Assembly (NCBI GenBank): GCA_003210735.1
Contig: QCUM01000002.1
Location: 29,422-93,421, forward strand
Source: Synechococcus sp. AG-679-D13
GTDB lineage: Bacteria > Cyanobacteriota > Cyanobacteriia > PCC-6307 > Cyanobiaceae
Length of the DNA stretch: 64,000 nt
Direction of reading: 5' to 3'
The notes under the pieces: generated by a model
What the model was told of the DNA's origin: nothing
The model's database searches: none
What the model saw: the letters and a program-made list of their open reading frames with translations, nothing else
In this document: positions 52,767 through 63,500 of the stretch, one piece after another
Position numbering within the stretch: position 1 is the first letter of the stretch
Layout of the letters: every line of letters begins with the position of its first letter
Program-made: the position numbers and the translations under genes

Positions 52767-53252
52767 GGTTGTAAATTAATTGCCTATGTAAGATCTATCT
52801 TCAAAGGTAGGAGCAGTCTTGAGTGCCGCTTCCCTGTAAGTTTGTTTTCTATTTCTTGTCGCTGGTTGATATTTGCTCGTAACGATCAGAGGCATTGTTG
52901 CGGGCTCTGGAGGCGACACTCGCATCATCGGCAGCAGTTGAGGGGTGCAAGCGTGCTTCTCGTGGTGGAAGCGATCCACTGGCTCGGGCCCTCGTGTCGT
53001 GGTTTTTAGGAAAGGGAGGCAGGAACCCTTGGCTTGATGCCTGCCATTCCCCTAACCAAGCCGCCTCGCCGAGCACAGCTCACGCAATTTGATCGAAGGA
53101 CAGCTACTTGTCAGGCGACAGCCCTGCATCTTTAGATTAAATGCTGATGTACTAGGTGAAGTTCGTTTGATTGTCTTCTCCGTTGCCTTGAAAATTGTCC
53201 TGCCAAAATAATTGAAAGAAATGAAAGCCTGTCATCGCAGTTGTTCTGGGCT
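52767..53252. other. Gene-poor interval
   Basis: About 490 bases with no gene, RNA or terminator that I can support. Two overlapping open frames on opposite strands around 52850-53090 are rich in Ala/Arg/Ser and look like chance. Confidence 0.5.
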
Positions 53253-53825
53253 TCAAATGTCAGCGGTGAATGGTGTGGTCCAGCGCTGACGGGTTTCCTT
53301 GTTGAACGGCGGTAGCCAACGCTGGATCAGGGCCTGTTCAATGGCACGCCGTGGTCGGGTGGCGGCGGGTACATCGGTGCAGAAGCGGATGCTCAATTGA
53401 TGGGGCAGAGCGCAGCGCTGCAGTGCCTCGCCGTAGGCTGCCAGGTAGGCCTTGCAGTCGTGCTCCCCCTTCCAGCGCTTGTCCGCTGCCTGGGTCTCGC
53501 CCACATAGAGCAACAGCGGTTGTTCCAGCTCCGGTGGTCGGTCCAACACGAAGTAGATCGCCGCGCCGCGGTGGGGGCTCTCGGGCCAGCGCCAGAAGTT
53601 CATGGGTAGCGGCGTCAGGCCGATGGGGTTGATGGTTGTCGCAGGGGCGTCGGAATCGGCTGCGAAGAGATCAACCTGGTGGCTCCCCGGCTGTTCACCT
53701 CGGAACAGCGGTGCCTGGTGTTGATGCAGGCGGGATTGCCAATGGCACAACTGCTCGGCATCGAGGGGGAGGTCCGGCGTTGGTGATGTCGCAGAGGCTG
53801 CGCCTGCGAACAGATCCCCCTGCAT
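53253..53825 (-). CDS. GIY-YIG domain nuclease-like protein
   Basis: A 190-aa protein. After an N-terminal region of about 85 residues comes a GIY-YIG-like domain: AAIYFVLDR in place of GIY, LLLYVGETQAADKRW in place of YIG with the following Arg/Lys, and a distal Glu in RRAIEQALIQRWLPPFNKE. Such domains cut DNA in UvrC, homing enzymes and SLX1. Its start overlaps the stop of the helix-hairpin-helix gene (TGATG), so the two are made together. Confidence 0.75.
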   Translation of the reverse strand: MQGDLFAGAASATSPTPDLPLDAEQLCHWQSRLHQHQAPLFRGEQPGSHQVDLFAADSDAPATTINPIGLTPLPMNFWRWPESPHRGAAIYFVLDRPPELEQPLLLYVGETQAADKRWKGEHDCKAYLAAYGEALQRCALPHQLSIRFCTDVPAATRPRRAIEQALIQRWLPPFNKETRQRWTTPFTADI

Positions 53826-54403
53826 CAGTTCAGCGGCAGGGATGGGCCGGCCCGGCGACTGCCGAAGTTCACCCGGCCGATCAGCGATTCCACCGTGCTC
53901 GCTGGCAGGCAGAGGCGCTCCTGCAGATCGGCCATGTCGCAGAACCCGGCCCGACGGCGCTCCTGCAGCAACCGTTGCAGGCGGCTGTCAGGCCAGTTGA
54001 GCTGCTGCAGCGCCTCGGGAGTGGCGTTGTTTAGATCCAGAGCCGCCACCGGGGGTTGTGGTGGTGCATCGCCATACCAATGGAACAGCAGATGGGGATC
54101 CCAGAGGGTCTGCAGATCGAGGGGCAGCTCCAGCAGCCGGAACAGATCTTCGGCGCTGCTGAACTGCACGCCGCCCTGCTGCAGCCGCACCAACAGATCG
54201 GCGGTGTCCCGGCTGCAGCAGGGCAATTGCATCCATTGGTCTCTGCTGGCCCGGTTCACATCCAGCATCCAGCTGGGTTCGGCCGGCGCTGGGGCTGTGG
54301 CTGGAGCCTGGGGTTGTGTTGGCGGCGGCAGTTGGCCTGTGGCCTGCAGCACCCGCCGCGCCAGGGGATCCAACCAGTGGCTGCGGCCCATTCCTGCAAA
54401 CAA
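53825..54403 (-). CDS. Helix-hairpin-helix (ComEA-type) protein
   Basis: A 192-aa protein with a Pro/Ala-rich linker (about 25-42) and two HhH units: LDVNRASRDQWMQLP with RDTADLLVRLQQGG, and LDLNNATPEALQQLNWPDSR with QRLLQERRRAGFCDMADLQE. These units bind DNA without sequence preference. There is no convincing membrane anchor, unlike ComEA in DNA uptake. Coupled translation with a GIY-YIG protein suggests a DNA-repair or recombination pair. Confidence 0.75.
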   Translation of the reverse strand: MFAGMGRSHWLDPLARRVLQATGQLPPPTQPQAPATAPAPAEPSWMLDVNRASRDQWMQLPCCSRDTADLLVRLQQGGVQFSSAEDLFRLLELPLDLQTLWDPHLLFHWYGDAPPQPPVAALDLNNATPEALQQLNWPDSRLQRLLQERRRAGFCDMADLQERLCLPASTVESLIGRVNFGSRRAGPSLPLN

Positions 54404-54468
54404 TGATGCGCCGACCTTAACGAGGGTGGGTCATTCGGCTCATGCTCTTTCGCTACAGCCCTTCACGA

Positions 54469-55197
54469 TCACCAGCGCGGGCTTGGTTGCGGTGGATCCA
54501 TCAGTCCGCGTTGGAAGGCCATCAGCACCAGTTGCGTGCGGTCGTTGGCGTCGAACTTGCGCAGCAGGCCGGTGATTCCGTGCTTCACCGTGTTGATCGA
54601 CAGGTGCAGTTCAGCGGCGATGGCCTGATTGTTGAGGCCGTTGCACAGGCTGCGCAGCAGGTCTTCCTCTCGCAGGCTGAGCTGTGGCTCTTGTGGACTG
54701 ATCCAATCCCCCGTTCTGCCCACCTGACTCCGCTGCAACACACCCCTGATCAGCGGGTCGAAATGAATGCCCTCGATTTCCATGGCCCGCAGCACCTCCA
54801 GCAGCCCTCCGCGCCCGAGCCGTTCACCGCTGCACAGCCCTTCACAGCCCGCAGCTAGTGCCGCAAGGATCGTGCTGAGCAAAGGCCGTTGAATCAGCAT
54901 CAGACAACGCAGCCCGGGATGATGCTGCTTGGCGGCGGCCACCAGTTCTGGTCCGTCGCCACTGTCGAGTTGGTCGGTGCAGATCAGCAGCTCCACGCCA
55001 CCGATCCGTAGGCACTCCAAAGCGGCGTCCTGGCTGGTGGCGGCACCCACCAGCGGCCCGATGCCATCGAATAGCTGGGTGAGGCTGCTGATCAGCAGCC
55101 GGTTGCTGCTGGCCACCACGGTGCGGCGCTGGTGCAGCAGCGGTTGGCTACGCCCTGGAATGGCCCGTATCAGAGGCAGTTGGCTGGTGAGATTCAC
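54469..55197 (-). CDS. LuxR-family response regulator with degenerate receiver
   Basis: A 242-aa protein from GTG 55197. The N-terminal receiver-like domain keeps a candidate Asp (D75 in LLICTDQLDSGDG), but lacks the acidic pair of strand 1 (RTVVASSNRLL) and an obvious conserved Lys. The C-terminal LuxR helix-turn-helix is clear: LSLREEDLLRSLCNGLNNQA, IAAELHLSINTVKHGITGLL. No kinase gene is adjacent. The frame open to 55737 is antisense to DUF1825. Confidence 0.8.
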   Translation of the reverse strand: MNLTSQLPLIRAIPGRSQPLLHQRRTVVASSNRLLISSLTQLFDGIGPLVGAATSQDAALECLRIGGVELLICTDQLDSGDGPELVAAAKQHHPGLRCLMLIQRPLLSTILAALAAGCEGLCSGERLGRGGLLEVLRAMEIEGIHFDPLIRGVLQRSQVGRTGDWISPQEPQLSLREEDLLRSLCNGLNNQAIAAELHLSINTVKHGITGLLRKFDANDRTQLVLMAFQRGLMDPPQPSPRW

Positions 55198-55305
55198 GCC
55201 GGCACAAGTGGGCGACTGCTGGAAGCATGGGCATGGCGTGAATCCGCACTGCCACGGACGACATAAATTCTGCAGAATTTGCGTTAGGGAAACGAAATTC
55301 GAGCC

Positions 55306-55635
55306 ATGGCCTTCTTCGATTCCGACATCGTTCAGGACGAAGCCAAGCGTCTGTTCGGTGACTACCAGCAGCTGATGCAGCTGGGGAGCGACTACGGCAA
55401 GTTCGACCGGGAGGGCAAGAAGAAGTTCATCGAGACGATGGAAGAGCTGATGGGCCGCTACCGCGTGTTCATGAAGCGCTTCGAACTCTCGGAAGACTTC
55501 CAGGCCAAGCTCACCGTTGAACAGCTCCGCACGCAGCTGGGGCAGTTCGGCATCACTCCGGAACAGATGTTCGAGCAGATGAACAGCACCCTGGAGCGGA
55601 TGAAGGCCCAGATCGAACCGCCTGCCTCCAACTGA
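55306..55635 (+). CDS. DUF1825 family protein
   Basis: A 109-aa protein: [20 protein letters not shown], then [20 protein letters not shown] and [17 protein letters not shown]. This helical pattern matches DUF1825, a conserved cyanobacterial protein of unknown function. It lies 55 bases before tyrS, in the same orientation. Confidence 0.9.
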   Translation: MAFFDSDIVQDEAKRLFGDYQQLMQLGSDYGKFDREGKKKFIETMEELMGRYRVFMKRFELSEDFQAKLTVEQLRTQLGQFGITPEQMFEQMNSTLERMKAQIEPPASN

Positions 55636-55690
55636 GGCGAGTGCATCGCCAGGCACCCGTACGATCTCCAGCGCACACCAACAGCGCACC

Positions 55691-56938
55691 ATGCCGGAGT
55701 CAACCCCGTCCCTGCCGAGCTGGCTGGCACGCGGCATGGCCGACCTGTTCCCGGCAGGGGATCCAACGGATGCAGATCAGGCGCTGGCGGCACGGCTGGC
55801 TCTGGCTGAACAGGAGGAGCGGCCCCTGCGGGTGAAGCTGGGCATCGACCCCACCGGCAGCAACATTCATCTGGGGCACAGCATCCTGTTCCGCAAGCTG
55901 CGGGCTTTTCAGGACGCGGGCCATACGGCGGTGCTGATCATCGGCGACTTCACCGCACGGATCGGTGATCCCACCGGCAAAAGCGCCACGCGGGTGCAGC
56001 TCAGCAAGGAGCAGGTGGCCGCCAACGCCTCCACCTATCTGCGTCAGCTCGGGCAGGACCAGCCGAAGGACACGGCGCTGCTGGATTTCGAGACCCCTGG
56101 ACGGCTGGAGGTTCGCTACAACTCCGAGTGGCTGGAGGGCATGGACCTGCCGGCGGTGATTGGCCTGCTGGGCACCGGCACAGTCGGTCAGATGCTGGCC
56201 AAGGACGACTTCTCCAAGCGCTACGGCAGTGGCACCCCGATCGCCCTGCATGAATTCCTCTACCCGCTGCTGCAGGGTTACGACTCGGTGGCGGTGAACG
56301 CCGATGTGGAGCTGGGGGGAACCGATCAGAAGTTCAATGTGGCCATGGGCCGCGACCTGCAGCGTCACTTCGATAAGGGCACCCAGTTCGGCCTGCTGCT
56401 GCCGATCCTGGTGGGGCTGGATGGCGTTCAGAAGATGAGCAAGAGCCTCGGCAACGTGGTGGGCCTGGATGAGGATCCGCTTTCGATGTACTCCAAGCTG
56501 GAGAAGGTCGGCGATGCGGCGATCAACGACTACCTCATGTTGCTGACCGACCTCGACCTGGCGACGTTGCCGGAGAACCCAAGGGAGAAGCAGAAGGCGA
56601 TGGCTTTGGCGGTGACCGCCAGCCGCCATGGCCTGGAGGCTGCGCAGAAGGCGCAGGTGGATGCCGCCACGCTTGTTGGAGGGGCCGGTGATGCCGATGC
56701 GGAGGTGCCTGAGGCGACCTTGGCGACGGTGAATTTCCCCGCGAAAGCCTTTTATCTGCTCAGTGCCGTGGGCATCTGCGCCAGCAGCAGCGAGGCGCGC
56801 CGCCAGATCAAAGGTGGTGCCGCCCGGCTGGATGGGGAGAAGATCACCGATCCAAACCAGGAGTTTGCCTCGGCCGCTGAGCTGGAGGGCAAGGTGCTGC
56901 AGCTGGGCAAGAAAACCTTCCGGCGGCTGACGGCCTGA
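55691..56938 (+). CDS. tyrS: Tyrosyl-tRNA synthetase
   Basis: A 415-aa class I synthetase. The HIGH-like motif is in [32 protein letters not shown] and [18 protein letters not shown] form the tyrosine pocket, and KMSKSLGN is the KMSKS loop. The C-terminal S4 domain ([20 protein letters not shown]) binds the tRNA. Length is typical. Confidence 0.97.
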   Translation: MPESTPSLPSWLARGMADLFPAGDPTDADQALAARLALAEQEERPLRVKLGIDPTGSNIHLGHSILFRKLRAFQDAGHTAVLIIGDFTARIGDPTGKSATRVQLSKEQVAANASTYLRQLGQDQPKDTALLDFETPGRLEVRYNSEWLEGMDLPAVIGLLGTGTVGQMLAKDDFSKRYGSGTPIALHEFLYPLLQGYDSVAVNADVELGGTDQKFNVAMGRDLQRHFDKGTQFGLLLPILVGLDGVQKMSKSLGNVVGLDEDPLSMYSKLEKVGDAAINDYLMLLTDLDLATLPENPREKQKAMALAVTASRHGLEAAQKAQVDAATLVGGAGDADAEVPEATLATVNFPAKAFYLLSAVGICASSSEARRQIKGGAARLDGEKITDPNQEFASAAELEGKVLQLGKKTFRRLTA

Positions 56939-56947
56939 GGCGCCAGC

Positions 56948-56967
56948 GATCCCCCTTTTGGGGGATC
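56948..56967. terminator. Hairpin after tyrS
   Basis: A perfect 8-bp stem (GATCCCCC with GGGGGATC) and TTTT loop starting 10 bases after the tyrS stop. There is no T run after it, so read-through into 56989 is possible. Confidence 0.55.
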
Positions 56968-56988
56968 CGCTCATGGGTTGCCGCAGCG

Positions 56989-57990
56989 ATGGTGAACTCA
57001 TCCGAGCCAAGACCAATGCCAGCGCCTGAAACTGAATTCCGATCAGATCAGCGAATTGCTGCTGATTTTTTGTCTTATCTGCAATCTGATTCGGCGGGAC
57101 ATCTTGTTTATGAAATTGAGCCGGCGCCTCTGGTCGGCGGATGTGATGCCCGGCTTTATCGCTACAAGCTGGTTGGCCAGGAGCCAAGAGTTCTTCGCAT
57201 TCTGCGTCCTGCGCGAGAAGCGGAAGAGCTTTTACGCCATCAGTGTGTTCATCAGATACTCAAGCGGCATGGACTCAATGCTCCTTTGATTCATCGTGTT
57301 TGTGCCGATCAATCGGTTCTGGGGGGCGTTTTTGCCGTCATGGATCTCTTGCCTGGCGAGACTTTGTTCAAGCAGGCGCCGGATGTTCATGCAACGGTAC
57401 TGGGCGAGTCGATGGCCGCTATGCACGCGATAGATGTTGGGCCTGTTGTTGATGAATTAAGACGGGCGGGCGTCCCCGATAAGAATTTTTTACTTCACAC
57501 TTTTCTTCAAAGTGTTTTAGATCTTGGTGAAAAGTCAAATCCATGGGCTTCTGAGTTGATCGCCTGGCTTTGTGATCATTTGCCATTGGCTGGACATGAC
57601 CTTTCAGTGATCCATGGTGACTATCATGGTGGCAACTTGATGTTTGAAAAGGGTTCAGTGACGGGAGTTCTGGATTGGTCTTTTGTGATTGCAGACCCTG
57701 CCGTGGATCTTGCCAATATGATGAATGACTATTTGTTATTCGCTCGGCAAGCTGCGAAGGATATCTCGTCTGATTTTTGTGAACAGATTGTTAAAGGTGC
57801 TGTTCAGGCTTATCAAAGCATCAGATCCCTCGATTATGAGCGAATCAAGGTGTTTAGGGTTCTTCATCTTTTGGGGCCTTTGTGTAATGCAGCGGCGTAT
57901 CCCGAATTCATGCGGAAGCCTGAATCACAGCGCGATTATCTGACCTTCATTGAGCAAACGACTGGCCTTAAGTTGTCAATAACAGTTTGA
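56989..57990 (+). CDS. Aminoglycoside phosphotransferase-family kinase
   Basis: A 333-aa protein-kinase-like small-molecule kinase. The catalytic loop is VIHGDYHGGNLMF (H209, D211, N216) and the metal Asp is D229 in GVLDWSFVIADPAVDLANM. The N-lobe VGGCDARLYRYKL and HQILKRHGL are consistent with the family. The substrate could be choline, homoserine, a sugar or an antibiotic; nothing nearby decides it. The coding sequence is clearly more AT-rich than tyrS and pyrF on either side, a sign of recent arrival. A second ATG at 57016 is possible. Confidence 0.8.
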   Translation: MVNSSEPRPMPAPETEFRSDQRIAADFLSYLQSDSAGHLVYEIEPAPLVGGCDARLYRYKLVGQEPRVLRILRPAREAEELLRHQCVHQILKRHGLNAPLIHRVCADQSVLGGVFAVMDLLPGETLFKQAPDVHATVLGESMAAMHAIDVGPVVDELRRAGVPDKNFLLHTFLQSVLDLGEKSNPWASELIAWLCDHLPLAGHDLSVIHGDYHGGNLMFEKGSVTGVLDWSFVIADPAVDLANMMNDYLLFARQAAKDISSDFCEQIVKGAVQAYQSIRSLDYERIKVFRVLHLLGPLCNAAAYPEFMRKPESQRDYLTFIEQTTGLKLSITV

Positions 57991-58089
57991 AGGTGAGTGG
58001 CCAGATTTTTGGCTTCAGGGGAGATTTCCCTGAATGATTTCAAATCAGCCGGTTAGCTGTCCAAGCCAGTTTGGTGCCGCCGCGACAGG

Positions 58090-58851
58090 ATGGATCCGGA
58101 TCACCCGCTTGCCTTGGCTCCATCGCTCTCCTCTGACCCCGCCGATCGGATCATCGTTGCCCTCGATGGCATGGAGCCAGAGCAGGCCATGGCCTTTGCC
58201 GGCCAGGTGGAGGGATTGCGTTGGGTGAAGGTGGGCCTGGAGCTGTTCGTGCAGGCGGGGCCTGGAACTGTTGGTCAGCTGCGGGAAAAGGGTTTACGGG
58301 TGTTTCTGGACCTCAAATTCCACGACATCCCCGCAACGATGGCCGGTGCCTGCCGGCGGGCGGCGGCACTGGGGGCGGAGCTGATCACCGTGCATGCCTG
58401 CGCCGGTAGCGAAGCGTTGCAGGCGGCCCAGGCCGCGGCGGTGGATGGGGCCCAGCAGGGAGGTCTCGACGTTCCCACTTTGTTGGCGGTGACGGTGCTC
58501 ACCAGCTGGGACGAGCAGCGATTGCAACAGGAACTCGCCATTGGGCAATCCATTGGCGAGCGGGTGCCGGCGTTAGCGCAGCTGTCGGCAACCGCCGGTA
58601 TCGGTGGCTGTGTGTGTTCACCGCTTGAGGCTTTTGCGTTGCGGGCGCAGCATCCGGAGCCGTTTGCGTTGGTGACGCCGGGCATTCGACCCAAAGGAGC
58701 TGCAGTGGGCGATCAGGCCCGGGTGATGGGGCCGGCCGAGGCGATGGCGGCTGGGGCGAGCCAGCTGGTGATCGGCAGGCCGATCACCAAAGCCGAGGAT
58801 CCCAGTGCAGCGTTTGCCGCCTGCTGTTCAGAGATCAGAAGCGGAAGCTGA
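58090..58851 (+). CDS. pyrF: Orotidine 5'-phosphate decarboxylase
   Basis: A 253-aa TIM-barrel enzyme giving [48 protein letters not shown] (the catalytic Lys-Asp motif), [14 protein letters not shown] and [20 protein letters not shown] are the family blocks. Its last 17 bases overlap the 3' end of the convergent beta-barrel gene. Confidence 0.96.
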   Translation: MDPDHPLALAPSLSSDPADRIIVALDGMEPEQAMAFAGQVEGLRWVKVGLELFVQAGPGTVGQLREKGLRVFLDLKFHDIPATMAGACRRAAALGAELITVHACAGSEALQAAQAAAVDGAQQGGLDVPTLLAVTVLTSWDEQRLQQELAIGQSIGERVPALAQLSATAGIGGCVCSPLEAFALRAQHPEPFALVTPGIRPKGAAVGDQARVMGPAEAMAAGASQLVIGRPITKAEDPSAAFAACCSEIRSGS

Positions 58852-60256
58852 GACCGCCTTGGAGTTGCCAGGACGTTCCGCGGTCACCACCCCAGATGAG
58901 GGCACCACCGCGGGCATAGACGGCGACGGAGTTGTCGTTGAAGTTGAAGGTGGTGTAGTCGAGGCCGAGTTCGACCAGTGCAGCGTGGGAATCGCTGCTG
59001 TTGACGCTCCAGCGTTTGGACTTGCCGGAGTCGAGGAAGGTCACCTTCTGGCTGTCACCGCTGAGGCCCCAGTCCGCTGCCCAGCCAACGCGCAGGGAAG
59101 GGAGGAAGAGGGATCGTTCACCATTGCGGATGGGATGGGCGAATTTCACGGTGAGTTCAGAGCCGACCTGGTTCACTTCCATTTCATGGAAACGGAGTCG
59201 GTCCTGGCGGTCGGCACCGCTTTCGCTGAATTTGTCGAGGCTGGTGTTGGTGTAGCTGACGAGGGCCTGCGGTTCGATCAGCCAGTCGCCGCTGTCCATG
59301 GGAGCAGCGACGCTGAGCACGCCGGTCCAGGAATTGCCGCTGCGGTCGCCCTTGGCGGTTTCGCCGTTCACCGAGCGTCGGTGTTCACCGTCGTAGCCGC
59401 CGGCGCTGACCATGCCGCGCAGCACGAAGGTGCTCGACCAGTACTCGGCGTAGGCACCGCCGCCCCAGCCATCGGCGTCCCAACTGCCGCGGGAGCCGTC
59501 GTCGCCATCCATGACGGCGTAGGTGCCGAACAGCCCGATGCGTGTTTGATCGCTTAAGGGGATGTCGAAACCGAGTTGTGCGCCGCCGTTGTCAAAGTCG
59601 GCAAAGCGATGGCCTGTGCTGCCGTTGCTGCTGCTGCCCCCGAAACCACGCACCCACACATTGACGGCAGGCTCATTCACCTCGGTGGCGAACAGCGCGC
59701 CATGGGGTTCGGTGATCTCGCGGTAGCGGACACCATCAACGTCGATGAACAGGGTGTCATCGGTGAAGGAGGCGCCATCGGTGACGTCCAACGCCAAGGC
59801 ATCGCTGCGGGACTGGGCGTAGAGCTGGAGTGTCTGGTTGAAGTAGTCCTCGGCAACGGCTGGATCCAGCGCGTCGCTTTTCAACCAGAGAGGGCGGATC
59901 GGCTCGGGTTGGATGGGTTCCGGCGTGACCTCTTGGATCGGCTCTGGTGTGGGCTCAGGATCCGGTTCCGGATCTTCCTCGAACTGGCGAAAGGGGGTTG
60001 GCGGGGGGAACTGGGTGCAGGGCCCGAAGCATGGGGGTGTGATGACAAACTCCGGCGGAGACTTCGGTGGGTCGTCCGGATCCTCAGGAGGATCATTCGG
60101 AGTGGTTGAAGGCAGGCATACCTCTCCCCCGAAGGAGTCGATGGTGCACTCCTCGGCATGGACGTCGCCGGGCTGCAGTAGTTCCAAGGTCAGAAGCCCG
60201 AGGCTGCTGAACAGCACAGCCCGAAGAAGACGCTGCGGGTAGCGGCAGGACGTCAT
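58835..60256 (-). CDS. Secreted protein with autotransporter-like beta-barrel
   Basis: A 473-aa protein from ATG 60256, with a signal peptide ([20 protein letters not shown]). After a Pro/Glu/Asp-rich linker of about 80 residues ([35 protein letters not shown]) comes a domain ending in a barrel of roughly 280 residues: [51 protein letters not shown], and a final strand ending LSFRF with terminal Phe. This resembles type V autotransporter barrels, but the passenger is short. It is divergent from the giant RTX gene with 301 bases between. Confidence 0.7.
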   Translation of the reverse strand: MTSCRYPQRLLRAVLFSSLGLLTLELLQPGDVHAEECTIDSFGGEVCLPSTTPNDPPEDPDDPPKSPPEFVITPPCFGPCTQFPPPTPFRQFEEDPEPDPEPTPEPIQEVTPEPIQPEPIRPLWLKSDALDPAVAEDYFNQTLQLYAQSRSDALALDVTDGASFTDDTLFIDVDGVRYREITEPHGALFATEVNEPAVNVWVRGFGGSSSNGSTGHRFADFDNGGAQLGFDIPLSDQTRIGLFGTYAVMDGDDGSRGSWDADGWGGGAYAEYWSSTFVLRGMVSAGGYDGEHRRSVNGETAKGDRSGNSWTGVLSVAAPMDSGDWLIEPQALVSYTNTSLDKFSESGADRQDRLRFHEMEVNQVGSELTVKFAHPIRNGERSLFLPSLRVGWAADWGLSGDSQKVTFLDSGKSKRWSVNSSDSHAALVELGLDYTTFNFNDNSVAVYARGGALIWGGDRGTSWQLQGGLSFRF

Positions 60257-60557
60257 GCTTTGGATGACAAGAAGAAATTTATTTTGATGAGGTCGGCCAG
60301 GTTTGGCGATGAATTGAAAGATCTTCTGTGGTGAATTTGTTTGTTGAGGATGTTTATCCTCGATCGATATTTTTCGGATTCCTTTATCCATACCCAGTTT
60401 TGTTGTCAACTGAATCGGCTTTTTTTTGTCCGATTCGGACCATCTTGTTTGATTTGTTTTTGAGCCTGTGCCCGATCTTTAAATCCCTCAGTTGGGTGAG
60501 TTCAAAGGGGGTGCGACATCGCTAGAGATAAAAGATCTGTGCCTATTCAGTGCCGTG
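60257..60557. promoter_or_regulatory. Divergent promoter region of barrel and RTX genes
   Basis: 301 AT-rich bases between two divergent starts. T-rich stretches (60405-60465, with TTTTTTTTG) interrupt any long frame. Promoters for both genes must lie here, but I cannot fix -10 and -35 boxes. No inverted repeat stands out. Confidence 0.45.
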
Positions 60558-63500
60558 ATGTGGTCCGCGACTTCTTTCAGCACGGTTGATTCTCCGCTGA
60601 ATAATCGACCGATCACAGAGCAGTTACTCCTGGCTGATGACAGCTGCCTGGAGATCCATGCGTTGCGGGGAGGAGCACTGTTGGAAGCGCTGGAGATCGG
60701 GTCCGAGGGACATCCACTGGAGCTGATCGGCGAGGCGCTGCAACGACGGAGGAAAGGGGAAACGCCGAGAATTTTGCACTTGATCGTCCATGGTCGCCAG
60801 GGCGCTTTCTGCATGGGCGGGCAATGGATGGATGCGGATGCCCTCAAAGCGCATGCGACCTCACTGGCTGAGTGGGGAGTGGAGACGATCGCACTGTGGA
60901 GTTGCCATGTTGGCGCCGATGCCGATTTTGTGGCGCTACTGGAAGAGCTCACGGGTGCGCGGGTGCTGGCCAGCAGCAGTTGGCTGGGGCGTGGTGGCAA
61001 TGGCGATGAGCAGCTTCAGCTGGGGGATTGGCAGCTCAGCGATGTGGTGAATCAGAAGGCCTGGCCGGCGCAGTTCCGATTGGAGGAGTTCGATGATGAG
61101 CTGATCGGGCGAAGCCGTAATGATCAATTGGTTGGGACGTCTGCCAACGAACAGCTGAATGGCCTCGGTGGCGACGACACCCTGACAGGTGGGAAGGGCG
61201 AGGACACCTTGGATGGTGGAGAGGGTGATGACCTTCTTAAAGGTGGCCAAGGCAGGGATGTCTATGTGCTCTCCAGTGGTGAAGACACCATTCAGGGTTA
61301 CAAGAAAGGCGACACGATCATTCTGTCTGATGAACTCATTGAGGCCGGTATCACCGAAGCCGATATCGAGATCAGTGAAACAACCTATCGGGGTAAAACA
61401 GCAACACTGCTGACGTTTTCAAAGAATGGGGTTGAGGGCAGCACGGTTGCCGTTGATGTCGCCAAAAAACTAGTAATTGAAGATGATCAACCGTGGACTA
61501 TTGAAGAAGGAGAGGGGGAAGGTGGGTGGGATAAGATTACTTCCTCGCTATCGGTTAACACAGGCAATGAAGGCGATGTGCCGAATTTCCCTAAAGGGCC
61601 AAATCCGAACATTGATGAGACTGTCACAACGATTCAGCTAGCGAAAGATGAAAGGATAAATGCCACAGGCTGGCAGTGGAAATACAACAAGAGTAATACA
61701 AGTCATTTTAACGGCAAAATAATTGGAAATAATAAAAAAAATATCCTTCGATCGACTAAAGATAATCCTACGAAAAATGGGGGCGATAGATGGCATACGG
61801 GTTTGTATGGCAACGGTGGTGATGACACTATCTTTGGGGGTAGTAGTAGGGATACCTTGTACGGAGGAGGAGGGCAAGATCAATTTTATCTGAGCTTTAA
61901 TATGGATTGGATAGAAGATTATGACCCAGTTGAAGATAAAATAATCAGCGAATTTGGCCCCAAAAAAGCCAAGTCAGGCTGGGCACCGAAAGGTTATTGC
62001 GAGGTGCAGGTTGGCGGTGGATCGGATATTACATATATCAAGGGTGATGATTGTGGTTTAATAGAGATTTTGACTCCAGATGATTTAGTAGAGGAAGAGC
62101 CTGGTGAAATCAGCGTTGAAGCCGAAGCGATATGCGAGTACGAATCAACGAAAAACAAAAAAGATGCTGTCTGGATCTTTGATATTGAGCTGCCGGGGCG
62201 CACAAAAGAGGCTACTTATCAATACGATTTTGATACATCGATGGTATTAGATGACGGATATCGAAAGTTGGGTGATATTGAGATTAGCGATGTTGTTGAT
62301 GGTAAGGAGGAAGATGTTGATTATCAGAAAGGTGGAAATGATCTGCGAGGAATATTCACTGTAAAACCTGGGGTGACAGGTTTCAGTGTAGCAGTAAAGG
62401 TAAAGAACATGAAAGGATTTAAAGATGGTGATTCAATCAGTTTGGAGGTAAGTGATCTTAAGGGAGAAGCAATCACTGGATCAGATATTGGGACGTTGGA
62501 AGGTGATGAATTGAAGGGGTGTGAGGCTCAAATAGATACTCCCATTTCGATTGAAGGATCTGACCAAGGCTGCGATGAGAACGAGTTTTTGTTTGATGTC
62601 CAAGGAAAAGAAAATGGTGTGGTGTCTTTTGAACTCATGCTTGACGAAGAACCTTTGCCAGAAGGAAGAAAAATTAAGTACAGCAATGATCCAGGAAAAG
62701 AAGATTCTTGGGATACTTATGAGCCTGGCGAACTGACTCGTCTTAGTGCTGAAGGAGATGGCTATATCAAAGTTCAGCTCCCTCCACAACCTGCAGAAGG
62801 GGAATCTCTTGATGTAAAAGTCACACAATACGATATTCAATTCGAAGGCGATAAACCAGTAATTGATGTGCAATATCAAATGCTGAATTTTGATGGTGCA
62901 GTACCACTTGATGAAAAAGACGGTTCGATATGGCTAGATGGCTCGCAACAGGAAATTCCTGCATGGCCAAAAGGCCTGCTTGGGCCGCTTGACAAATGGG
63001 AAAATATTCCTAACGGAACTCAAGTTATAAATGCCTACCGCTTTCCTGATCTTTTGCCAAACGAACTTGGTTTTAAACTACAGGCTGATGTTAGCTTGGC
63101 GTTTAAGACTGACGTTACAAAAACCAATAATTTAGATATTGAATACGGTGGAAATAAAGGGACAATTGCTGAGAGCGACGACTTTCTTCAGTTCATTTTC
63201 GATAGTAAACAAAATTGGGGTGAGGATGATCTTGACTATGCTAAAAGATTTCAGCCTAAGGTTGGTAAAGGCGATCACTATCAAGCGCTGCAAGATGTCT
63301 CTTTCGATTTTGACTTCTATTTAGTTGGTATTGATGGACAAAGGCGGCCAGTCGCCTTGAAAAATTTCTGGGTCGATGTTGTCGACTTAGATAGCGCGAA
63401 CGATAACAAGAAGTATGAAGAGTTTCTCTCAGTTCCGAGTGCTGGCCTGGCTGCTTATGGAACCGAACAAGCGAAAGACGCTGACGTTATTTTCACGCTT

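Noticed and set aside
52849..53092. Opposing open frames in the gap before the GIY-YIG gene
   Set aside because: Neither has a ribosome site or natural sequence; treated as non-coding.
55198..55737. N-terminal extension of the LuxR regulator
   Set aside because: It is antisense to the DUF1825 gene, while the regulator has a good GTG start at 55197.
55700..57187. 495-aa open frame on the minus strand opposite tyrS
   Set aside because: It is a shadow of the GC-rich tyrS coding sequence; tyrS has all its motifs, and the antisense product is a His/Gln/Arg-rich artefact.
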